From Ornithodoros turicata (lineage: Eukaryota > Arthropoda > Arachnida > Ixodida > Argasidae): DNA of 64,000 nucleotides. The DNA is taken from assembly GCF_037126465.1 (NCBI RefSeq), contig NC_088204.1, positions 18,358,804 to 18,422,803 of the forward strand. Direction: 5' to 3'. Below are positions 34,046 through 43,502 of this stretch, one piece after another. Numbering within the stretch: the first letter of the stretch is position 1; each line of letters opens with the position of its first letter. Below the pieces are notes generated by a model that ran no database searches, was not told the origin of the DNA, and saw nothing but the letters and a program-made list of their open reading frames with translations. The translations under genes were made by a program, and so were the position numbers.

Positions 34046-36941
34046 GTGACGTACGAGGCAAATAGTGAAAGGCCACGCGCCATTAGCGTTCATCGGAGTA
34101 TAGACACCGTGCGCTAGTCTTTCGAGGGGGCGACGACAGCGCCCCAAGCCACCCAAGCGGCGAGGAGGTGCGATGTGGATTTTTTTTTTTTTTTCAACTT
34201 TTGCAATGACCAGTACGTTTCGGGTATACCCCAGGCCCGCACGGCTGATGTTGCTGCGTCATTGGCAGCTCCGAGAACCAAGGGAAGTATGAGGTTTTAT
34301 CGTTTCCCTGCCCGGCTGTACAAGCGCGGCCCCAGGCAACAGGCTCGCTTGCTTCCTAGCCATTTTTTCACTGGATACAAGTCATTTGGCGCGACAACGG
34401 AGTATCATCTAAGCTGCAAATCCTACTCATGTGATACCTGCGTCCTGTTTTGCAGTAAATGTGAACGTCTTCATTTCTGCGATCTGCATATTATTTATTT
34501 TACTACTTTGTATCAAAAGCATTGAGGTAAAACTTCTGTACACACGTCATCTGCTGTGCATAATGTTTGCACACAAGTTTCATCGTAGCAGAAAATAACT
34601 GATGAAAACACTAAGCCTTCTCTTAGTCTTCCCTTCCTTTCGAAATTGGGATTTATCCCCGCCACTGCGGCAAATTGGTGACAGACGCAAATTCGTGCCG
34701 ATTGAGGAATATCGCCAGTACCGCACCGTGTTTACATTTGCCGGCCGCTCCCGCTGCAACGTCCCTTCATTATACGTGGGGGTTTGTGGTTTTCGGCATT
34801 TACTTTCAAGCAAATTAAGGGGGTGTTTATCGATATTTATATGAATTAGTAAAAATTGGATTCTTTATGCAGCTATGTTCCGTCGGGACGGACGGGATGT
34901 CCGAATGCGGGCGTCTATTTAATTACACGCGAAGCCATGCCTATTTTGTAAGTGAGGGAAACAACCAACTAGCAAAAGTGAAATACCAAGTGAACGGTGG
35001 CGTTTATCGTCAGTACAAAACAGGGAAACAAGGAAAACCCATCTTATGCTGTAATATATGCAAGCGTATATACCATACTCACATCCGCATAGCGGTCCGC
35101 TTTTTCGATATATGCCGAATTTGAAAAAAAAAAGAAAATCATTCGGGGAGTGTTCTTCCACATTTTTCGGAAAATGTCGAAAACCACAAAACCTACGTCT
35201 GAGATAGGCATGAACCTAAAACGGGAAGACTAGTTGAGAAAAGGTATGTTGTTATCACCGCGCTGTCCCCTCCCGGGTGTTCGAAGACATCTTCCATTTC
35301 AGAAACGTGTCCGGACTCATAAAGCCTTCCTTGATCTAAAGTTGTACAGTTGTACGTTAAAAAAAGGAAGACCCTGATTCTTTAGGAGGTCGGAAGCCGC
35401 TGTGCAACACACGACAGCAGTCAGCGCTCGATCAGTTCGGTCATACCGATTTTCTCCGCAAGTGGCGCGCGTGTCAGATTTTCGCCGCGCCCTCTGGTTA
35501 GCGCACGGAGCCTATAGTCACAGGAGGAGGCGTCTCCTATATATTTTTTTATTCCGTGTTGAGCGCCGCGAAGCAACTGTGGCTATGAGCGGCGTACAGA
35601 CGTGGACGGATATGGAGGGAAGATAGCAGGAAGGAGCGGAGGACAGAGGTTAGTGTGCCTCCTGGGCCGACTTGAGGGGAACTGTGCCGACATTCGGGTG
35701 GAAAGTTTGCCGGAAAACCTCAGACAGCACAGCCGGTGGTAGGATTCGAACCGGAAACCTCCCAGTCTTCAGCACGACCTTGGCTACGAGCCTCCCACGA
35801 GCAGCTCGGCCATTCCGCTGGTCACGAAAATGAATGCGCCAATACATGTTCCTCCATTACCGGAAATGACGGCGAAAATCACCGGCTGGTATTGCTGAGT
35901 AATACTGTATGCACCTACGCGAGTGATTTCTTTATTTATTTCTGTCTTTTTTATGGATACCACGCGAAGGCATGGAAAACGCAACGCGGGACGCGTCCGT
36001 TGCTCGCTCACTCGCGTCGCCGGCGTCATGCAACCACACGCAAAAGATACACAATTTCACCAAAGCGAAGTGGTACGTACGTACGCATTATGTAAAAGCA
36101 GCACTTTTGCAAAAAAAAAAGTAGGAAAAGGGCGCTGACAGAGCTGGAACTCGTGTCCGCTGGCATGCTCCACAACACCCAGATACGGTAGCGGCGTAGC
36201 AGGAACAAAACTGAAAGGCTTGTATCGTATCAGAAACGTAAACGGTGGCAAAAACATGCCCACTACCCCTCTCTACTAGCAACACTAGCAGACCAGAAAA
36301 ACACATGATGTCCGTTCAAGGTCTTCCGTATTATACGTGAATCCATCTGCCACAATCCAATTGCAGCTTCGACGCAACCAACAGAACAAACAGAACTCAT
36401 ACCCACCTTTGCAATCGACAAAGGCAATAGCCTAACAAAGAATCGACAGTATTCGACATGTTTCAAGTTCACGACACGACACTATTATCCGTCACAAACT
36501 GTGGTACCATGCGTGTTGATCACGTTTCGCGCACGCGCAGATACACGCAAAAAAGGGGGAGGAGTCTGTCGTCTGCATCGTGCAGCCGAAACTGAAATTG
36601 GCAAAAACTGCTAGATACGAATACTTGTCAGTGTAGATGTACAGGGTGTGTGCAGATAAAGTGTTCCCTCAACGCTTTACATGCACAGGCGTGGGTCGCC
36701 TAGTCGTACCACAGTCTCAACGTCATGATCATTATCACCAATCCTCCTGAACATGAGATATGGTAATGGTGATTGAAAGACGAAAAGAGCACGGCAACAA
36801 AAATAAACACTTTTGGAAATACATAAGTAACACGAAGATGAAGAAGTGTAAGACTGTACCATCATTATCACCATCGCAGCTTGGTCGGCTGCTCAATACA
36901 AATTCGGATCGGGAAGCTGGAAAATTCTCAAGACAGACAAC
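33466..36941. other. Gene-free stretch between KEAP1 and UBXN4
   Basis: This region contains homopolymer runs (poly-T at 34,014-34,040 and 34,179-34,194), a SINE, and CG-rich DNA around 35,400-35,640. A plus frame starting at 33,680 begins MTKLEEVTEDLFKDAKKKPM but soon enters the tagcagacgac repeat; I do not recognise it, and it could at most be a first exon or a relic. No other frame is convincing. Confidence 0.45.
35645..35825 (-). mobile_element. Ruka-like tRNA-derived SINE, diverged copy
   Basis: On the minus strand box B GGTTCGAATCC is intact, followed by ggctgtgctgtctgaggttt and cagttccc...gtcggccca in the same order as the SINE at 15,522-15,771. The head is diverged, the CAC-rich tail is absent, and no target duplication is evident, so this is an older, 3'-truncated copy. 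Confidence 0.85.
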
Positions 36942-39296
36942 ATGCGTTGGTTTGAAGGCGGCATGCTGAAGGCCATCGCCGAGGCTCAACGGCGACGCGC
37001 CCTTCTACTGGTGTTCATCGATGGTGAAGACAGGTCATCCCTCGTGATGCGCGCTGCTTTTGAGGATCCTACCATCAGCAAGCTCATCGAGACCCTGCGC
37101 TGTGTGCCTGTGTGTTTGCGTTCCAACAGTTCGGCGTGTCGTAGTTTCTCTTTGTGCTACCCCGTGAACGATGTCCCAGCCACGTTCCTCATCACAGCTC
37201 AGGGACGACTCGAAGCTTCGTTGTCTGGCACCGTCGATACGACGGCTCTCGAAGAATGTCTCGCCCCACTTGTAGCGTCCACATACTTGCACAAGGTAGA
37301 GTCTGACAACCAAAGCGAAGCCACGCTGGTTGTTAATCGGATGACAAAAGTTGACCAACCTTTGAAATTCCCGGCAGACGGTCAGGGAGCGCGAAGGAAA
37401 CGAAATAAGAAATACAGAAGATGTCCGGCTCCGAAGACGGAAGCTGTGGTGCAGACTAGTATCCCGGTGTTAGCCGAGAGGTCTACGCAATTTAATCCGG
37501 ATGATATACGCTCCTGCTTGGACCTCATTGCGAAGCTCGGCAAAGTAGAAGGCGCGCAAGACGACCTCGGTCGTCCAAGTGCGGAAACAGCTGTCAGGAT
37601 GCACTCCGACTTCGCAGCTAGCTTCGCGTCGCTTCTGTACGATATGGATAGAAATCCTGTTGTTCAGCCCCCGCCTCCAATAGTCGAGGAAGCAAAATCA
37701 CTAAACACCGGGGATGGACTTATGCCACATTGCGAAGAAGGATCAAATGGCGAGGACGATGGCTTGAGGGCCAGTAATCCGGGTGAAGCTAGCGGAACGG
37801 ACACGTCCGCAGCTTTCGAGCAGATCCAGAGCGTTCTCGAAAGCATCATAGACGGCCCGGACATGCTCGCGAAGTTCGCCACGCTCGCTCAAGAGTTCGC
37901 CGAGCAGATGGTCAATAGTTCACGAGACGAAAATGTGAAGATAGAGCGGCAGCCAAAAGAAGCGGTTAACAAACAGCCGCCTCCAGAATCGGCGAAGAAG
38001 GCAACACCGAAGCCAGCTACTCGATCACGCGAAAAACACAAAGTGAAGGAAGTTCACAAAAAGGCTAGCCGTATGGAGAACGTTCCAACTACGGCTGGGG
38101 ATTCTTCGGTGACGCGTGCGAACGGTGCGGAACGTCCGAAAGCTGAAGACAATTCTTCCAAAGTGTCAAGCAAGAAGAGGAGGAAGCCCACTGAGACGTC
38201 AGTTGTCACCCACCCCGTCACAGAAAAGGTCAGGTCCCGCGAACGTCGACCAGTTGGCGACACTCGGAAGAATTATCGAAAGACGAAATCCAAAGACATA
38301 CTTCCCGATCACGTCGCGCAGAAGATTCGCGAGTGGGAAGCCAGAAAGTCCATAAACCCTGTGCCTGAGACAAAACCCAAGGCCGCCAAGCCACCAACCA
38401 TCGTCGAAGACGAGGAAGTAGCTGTCGAGCCAGCTCCTGTACCTGTTGCAACGAAACCGTCAGTCGTGAAGTCCTACTCGCTCTCTAGCGCCGACAAGAC
38501 CATTTACGAGGACTACGACGCCGCCAAAATTCCGGAAAAAAACGTAGTCCCTGACTGGCTCGAACAAGTTGCTCGAGGAGCTTCCAGGAGAGCTCTGGAC
38601 CGCACGAACGACTCCCAACCTAACATTTCTCTAGCCACCAAAACTCCGACTGGACCATCCAGCAAGCATCGCCTTACCAACAGCGACGTTTGCGCGGCGC
38701 GAATACCTGAGGTAGCAAAGACGAAATCACACTCTGGCGTCACCACCAAACGTCTCCCTAGTACCGTCCATTCAAAAACAGCCGTGCGAAGACCGTCCGG
38801 TGGGAGACAGGAGGAGAAAATTAACGATAGTCTGGACATTGTTCTCAGTTTTCCGGACGGTACCTCAGCGGTACGCGAGTTTGCGCAAGACACGTACCTC
38901 GACGAAGTCCGCTGGCAGGCTGAAGAAGAAGTCCTCGCTCGTGGTCTGCCGTCTTGCTTCCCGATCACACTCGCCAGACGGAACCCACTAATGGAATTCC
39001 TTCGCGAAGACTACAGGAAGACGCTTCGTGAATTGCAACTTGGCGAAGCGGCAGTCTTCTTGGTCCTGCCACGGGCCACGTCGACTGCAAGGAACGGCGT
39101 GGCGTTAAGAACGCAAGAGGACGCCTACTGGGCAGTCATTAGAGCTGTGTTCGATGTCTTCGTGTCGTCTCCTTTGTCCTTCGTGTGGAACATTCTGACG
39201 CAACACAATACACAGAAGGAAACACAGAAGGCCCGGAAGCAGACAGTGTCCGAGAGCAGGAGCAGCAACGGGCAACAGGGCGATAGACGGCCCTGA
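36942..39296 (+). CDS. UBXN4: UBXN4-like UBX-domain protein (erasin), uninterrupted frame
   Basis: This is a single open frame of 784 codons with no intron. The start MRWFEGGMLKAIAEA matches the UBXN4 N-terminus pattern (MLWFQG...AIA), followed by a thioredoxin-like fold region to about residue 110 (LLVFIDGEDRSS, YPVNDVPATFLI). A long charged, low-complexity middle follows. The UBX domain is about 629-707 (LSFPDGTSAVREF, then FLREDYRKTLRELQL and AAVFLVLP), and a hydrophobic segment at about 727-752 fits the ER-membrane hairpin of the family. UBXN4 sits at the ER and recruits p97/VCP in ER-associated degradation. It is longer than human UBXN4 (about 508 residues) because of the middle. The codon pattern is intact with no stops or frameshifts, so it is likely expressed. 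The lack of introns is unusual next to its neighbours. No poly(A) tract or flanking duplication is seen. Confidence 0.88.
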   Translation: MRWFEGGMLKAIAEAQRRRALLLVFIDGEDRSSLVMRAAFEDPTISKLIETLRCVPVCLRSNSSACRSFSLCYPVNDVPATFLITAQGRLEASLSGTVDTTALEECLAPLVASTYLHKVESDNQSEATLVVNRMTKVDQPLKFPADGQGARRKRNKKYRRCPAPKTEAVVQTSIPVLAERSTQFNPDDIRSCLDLIAKLGKVEGAQDDLGRPSAETAVRMHSDFAASFASLLYDMDRNPVVQPPPPIVEEAKSLNTGDGLMPHCEEGSNGEDDGLRASNPGEASGTDTSAAFEQIQSVLESIIDGPDMLAKFATLAQEFAEQMVNSSRDENVKIERQPKEAVNKQPPPESAKKATPKPATRSREKHKVKEVHKKASRMENVPTTAGDSSVTRANGAERPKAEDNSSKVSSKKRRKPTETSVVTHPVTEKVRSRERRPVGDTRKNYRKTKSKDILPDHVAQKIREWEARKSINPVPETKPKAAKPPTIVEDEEVAVEPAPVPVATKPSVVKSYSLSSADKTIYEDYDAAKIPEKNVVPDWLEQVARGASRRALDRTNDSQPNISLATKTPTGPSSKHRLTNSDVCAARIPEVAKTKSHSGVTTKRLPSTVHSKTAVRRPSGGRQEEKINDSLDIVLSFPDGTSAVREFAQDTYLDEVRWQAEEEVLARGLPSCFPITLARRNPLMEFLREDYRKTLRELQLGEAAVFLVLPRATSTARNGVALRTQEDAYWAVIRAVFDVFVSSPLSFVWNILTQHNTQKETQKARKQTVSESRSSNGQQGDRRP

Positions 39297-40066
39297 AAAC
39301 ACACGAACACACAAAAGAAAGAACGACGACCCATAAGAAAATGCAATCATATAAATGAACTACAAGGCTGAAATATGTATATAGCGTCCTTTTTTTTTTT
39401 GTGAGGTGTTTTCGTGTTTGTATCAGTGCGCTACTGGTGATCCCGTCATTCAGACGGAAGCATGCAATCTCTTGGCGCCTCTGCTTGCTCACGTAGACAA
39501 CACATGCTGTGCTTGCTTAAAAGTTGTCGTGATTACCAGGTGTAAAATTCCGGGAAATTTTGAACTGCTGTTCGCCGGGTTTTCGATCTCCGGGAGGTTT
39601 TCGTCACGCTTTTTTAGTAAAAATGAAGAAGAAAAGAAAAACGAAAGTGTTCACTCTTGTGACTTGATTTATCAGCGTACATATTACAGAACAAATCGTA
39701 GCGTAATATAAATTATAGATATAGATTTTACTTGTTCGGCAAACAAATACGAAATGTGACAAGATTCGGTCAATGTAGCCATTACCACAAGGCTTCTGGA
39801 ATGTGTAGGGTAACACTGGGGAACGCGTACGAAGATGCAAAATTCCAGCAATTTTGACTCGCTGAAACAGGCGCAAAGCTTTCTCGGATTTGATTTTAAG
39901 GAACTCATTAAAAAATATATCGAGGTAAACTGTCTTTTCATTTGTTCAGTGCCTATAATACCCCCTGCCACACGTACAGTTTTCAATTATCATTTAAATC
40001 AATGGCCATTGAACACGCGCGTGGCGTCACCAAGCGTGCGATGAGTCAAACTGTCAGAGAGCATTG
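39297..40066. other. Stretch between UBXN4 and the THAP-containing element
   Basis: About 770 bp, AT-rich, with a poly-T at 39,391-39,400. It should hold the UBXN4 3' UTR, but no canonical AATAAA was noticed close to the stop. No gene was accepted. Confidence 0.4.
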
Positions 40067-41499
40067 GATTCAATCACTGATCTCTATGTATAAAGGCTGG
40101 ATAGCGGATGGGTGAGGGTATCGCGGGAAAGGGTACGCCAACCGGCCGCCATATTGCGGTGCTCAAAAGAGCCATTACAGCCCATTGGAATGCATGTAAG
40201 CTGTGACAAGTTTTGCTGTTTGTGAGCGCTTCCCTTGCTGCTTCGCTAAAATTTTGCCACGGATCGCTGCAGAAATCCCTCGTGATTTGGTTCCTTACGT
40301 TTTTTGTGTGAAATCCCGTCACATACATGTTATTTCCTGTCTATTTTGTACTCGTGTGAGGTCGTGTCGTTCCAATTTTATACTTTGAACTTCGATTATG
40401 TGATTTCTGGTTTTGTGTGGTGTTGTATTTGTTGGGTTACGTTTCCTTTGTCGTCTGTCAGCTTGTTGCTTCTCGTGTTTCTCCCATTTCCTTTCTGCTC
40501 GGGGGTGTGGAATGCCAGGGAGCAGTATTCTCAGAATTGACTCTCGGCATTCAGCAATGTTTGGCACGATTGTTTATGTAACCACCTTAATATGCTTGGG
40601 TATAAACATTATGCTTTGCACAGGAAGTTTAGATATAACTAGTTATGACACGAAATGTCGAACGTCACTAAAGCACTACCAAAGGACTAGAATGATATCA
40701 AGTAAGTGATATAAAGGCTATATGACGGTAAAAACATATCGACTAGAAATATGTGCACTGGAGAGGTAAATGGCGGTAAAGACAGTTCAAAATGACTAGA
40801 GGTAGAGTGAATAAGTCATAAAAAGGCTAAGTAGCAAGGTCTTGTGGTGAAAGCTCCAACATCAAAGTATCACAAGTCCAGTTGCAACAGCAAGTTTGAA
40901 GCAGTCAACCAAGTGGGCAGAGTGCATTACTGGTTATTGAATATGATCAACCTTGACAATTTCTTTCGCAGATGAGGCCTGTCTGTCACCTTCTCTGTAT
41001 ATTCCTTGGCAAGGTGGTACAGTCCGATACTGCCGTAGCACAGGGAAACTTCTTTGATCAGACGGATCACATTGTTTTCATTTGGGCTGCATTCAAACAT
41101 ACGTATGTTGTTGCAAACTTAAGCAGGGAGAATAAAAAGTACACATTCGAGGTTGAAAAATTATTTATTGTCTCTAAGTAAAGTAAACATGCTGGAACGC
41201 ACCAAAGAGACATGTGGCTGGTGTGTTTGTATGTCCCACTAATACGAGTTTGTACGTTAGACAAAATTTTCATGCAATACTTTTTTCTTTATATGCTTTT
41301 GCCCATCTTAGTACTGTCCTATCCAATAAGGAGTGGCTTTTAACTGCATGTGAATATGCATAATTCAGGAGTGTTTTCATATATTGGACTAGTTGCAGCT
41401 TTAAGGTCCCTTCATGCAGTACTGATTCCCATCATCAACTATCGCTTGAAACTCTTAACTAGGGAACATGATTCATAGAGGCTAGATTTTCATGCAACA

Positions 41500-42080
41500 A
41501 CCAGAGTTCGAGGCAACTCGTTATTGTAACTATAAGTTCCCTTTTTTGGTAACTTATAGCTTAATTCGCTACTTTTGCGCCGTGGTAACTTTCAGAGGAA
41601 CTCGTTTCTTTTTCAGGTAACTTTGCCAAAGTAACTTAAGCTAAGTTCTAAGTTACTTTTAATTCGCTTTTCACTCACGTCCACTTGTTTTCTTGCTTTC
41701 TCTCCGGTTCTTCCATGGTATTTTATGTCATAAAACGTGATGTTCAGTCAATGACAGTATTCTGTTCAGGAAGTAAGAACCGCTGCTATTGAAATGAAGC
41801 ATTATGTGCCCACAGGGAAGATGCAAAGCGTTCGCATTGTTGGACATAAACGAAAACTCAACGCAGGCAACTCAGGGTCGAACTCAACTGCTCACACGCG
41901 CTGCACCTGTGTAGTGCTATTTTGTGTCCGAAGTAACTTGGGAGTAACTCGTTCTTTTTTTTTTAAGTAACTCCGTAACTGCGAGTTACGTTTCGGGCTG
42001 AATAACTTCGTTATTAACTTAGTTACATTTTTCACACGGTAACTTCGTAAGGAGTTCCTTTTGACGGATAACTTCTCGAT
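41500..42080. repeat. Degenerate GTAACT/AGTTAC repeat
   Basis: Many copies of gtaact, agttac and taacttcg/taactcgtt in both orientations occur (for example ggtaactttgccaaagtaac, agtaactcgttc, gcgagttacg), with inverted relationships between neighbours. A related cluster is at 44,028-44,166. Such GTAACT-rich repeats occur as non-autonomous transposons in many animals; class not determined. Confidence 0.6.
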
Positions 42081-42289
42081 CTATGCTTTCAACTCTGCAT
42101 GCTTTTTGTACACTGCATAAAGTAAGATACTTTTGCCCCAGTGAATTTGTTGCGTGTTTTAAATGCATGCAAGTGAATTTCTAGAGGTGCCATATTTTGA
42201 GCAAGATTAATTAATTTTTCATGCATGTGTGTTCAACCAGCTTTTAGTGCGTACAAATCCGGCCGCTGCATATAACGTATGCATTATTA

Positions 42290-42480
42290 CTTTCTGGAGG
42301 TGTTCTGGGAAGTCGAACTTGTTGGGCACGGCGTCAGGCCTCAGTCGAACGGTTTGCCCCGTTCTGTCGAAGCACCTGTCTTTAAAATGTTTGCTGCAGA
42401 CCAGTGATGTCCTCGACGGCGTCCAGTCCTTTCGCCTGACATTCACCACACACTTTTTTAAATGTTGTGGGCGGCTGTGA
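42290..42480 (-). pseudogene. THAP domain fragment
   Basis: The minus strand reads LKKCVVNVRRKDWTPSRTS, then LVCSKHF, CFDRTG and RLRPDAVPNKFDFPEHLQK. The second half of a THAP zinc-binding domain (C-x2-4-C-x35-50-C-x2-H) is present: the late Cys-x2-His (CSKH) and the AVP motif. The first CxxC half is missing; the frame runs upstream into the palindrome centred at 42,481. A plausible donor (AAA|GTAATA) follows EHLQK. It lies inside the 40,075-43,117 element and probably came from its transposase. Confidence 0.75.
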
Positions 42481-42506
42481 CTCACAGTCGCCCACAACAT
42501 TTAAAA
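42456..42506. repeat. 51-bp near-perfect palindrome
   Basis: Two 25-bp arms (left arm starts ttttaaatgttgtgggcgg) with one mismatch surround a single C at 42,481. It abuts exactly the point at which the THAP reading frame loses its N-terminal half, so a foldback duplication probably broke the gene there. Confidence 0.9.
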
Positions 42507-43177
42507 GGTCAGGTTACCATTTAAACGGTCAGGTACATATCCTCACAACCTGTGAGGGAACCTGCATTGAACAATTTATGACATCAATTACGGCAGGGAT
42601 GACAAGGCTGACCCAAGCAAGCAATCGTCGATACCGTGACCAACAAACTGAGCCGTAGATCCCACACCTGACAAGCGCACTTCAACGCATGTTGCGTGCC
42701 GAGACCATACCCGTGAACTGCAGGAAGTCTGGACTATCACAATGACTCTATCCAGATAGCGTACTGCTTAAAGTTTAACGTTTAGATCTTGAGATACGAG
42801 TCACAAAGTGCCGCGCACATGCTTCAACAGCAACGTTCTGTCGCCCTGCTCGTGGACTAAAAAATCACATTTATTTGTAAAACTAATTCACTTACTTGTG
42901 AAATGTCGTCCCCGGTGCCTTGCCAGTACGGACAGTACACCCATAACCACAGCAGGCGGGCATGACACCACAAAAATGCTATGCAAAGGCGCATGCAGAA
43001 TATGCAGCTGAGTCGCGGACGGCAATGTTTTGAGCTTCGCAAGATGGCGGCCGGTGACCGTACGGTTGCACCCTCAATCGCTATCCAGCCTATTACCTAT
43101 TACTATAGAGATCAGTGGATTCAATGTTCTTTGCGAAGTTGACATGTTACACGCTCGCTGACGCTACGTGTTCACAG

Positions 43178-43494
43178 CAGAGCCGTTTATGGGGAGAGTT
43201 TGGCCATTCTTTGATCATCTACCGCCTGGAGATGGGGGCTCGGCGTGACGTCAGACGCGTCATCGCCCCGCCCACTTGGCCGGAATGAAACGGGAGCCGC
43301 GCCGGCACGGGGAGATTTGAAGAAGGCTGTACCAGCTGTACCTCCGCTCAAAAATGGCGGAATGAATGGCACCGTACAGGAGCTTTCAAGGTGGTAGCCC
43401 TGCTCCAAAATGTCGGCACTGGCACCGCCCGTCGTGTGACGTCAGATGAACGCGGCTCCTCCCACTGGTCAAACTCTCCCAATGCGCGGCTCTG
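43178..43494. mobile_element. hAT-type MITE, second copy of the 6,180 family, 317 bp
   Basis: The ends are CAGAGCCGTTTATGGGGAGA and, inverted, CAGAGCCGCGCATTGGGAGA, both followed by gtttg. Flanks GTTCACAG (43,170-43,177) and GTTCAATG (43,495-43,502) agree at 6 of 8 positions. It lies 60 bp from the right end of the P-like element. Confidence 0.82.
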
Positions 43495-43502
43495 GTTCAA
43501 TG

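Larger units (their letters stand above)
40075..43117 (-). mobile_element. 3.04-kb P-element-like (THAP) transposon relic with perfect 8-bp target duplication
   Basis: The left end reads CACTGATCTCTATG and the right end, inverted, CACTGATCTCTATAG. The similarity runs inward about 110 bp with small gaps through GGCTGGATAGCG and ACCGGCCGCCAT. GATTCAAT flanks both ends exactly (40,067-40,074 and 43,118-43,125). Inside, on the minus strand at 42,480-42,290, is a truncated THAP DNA-binding domain, the domain at the N-terminus of P-element transposases. P elements make 8-bp duplications. No transposase catalytic region was recognised, and GTAACT-type repeats (41,500-42,080) are nested in it. A hAT element that captured a THAP exon is the main alternative. 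Confidence 0.72.

Noticed and set aside
36735..39350. Several long minus-strand frames antisense to UBXN4 (up to 151 codons)
   Set aside because: Shadows of the real frame on the plus strand, which has full family similarity.
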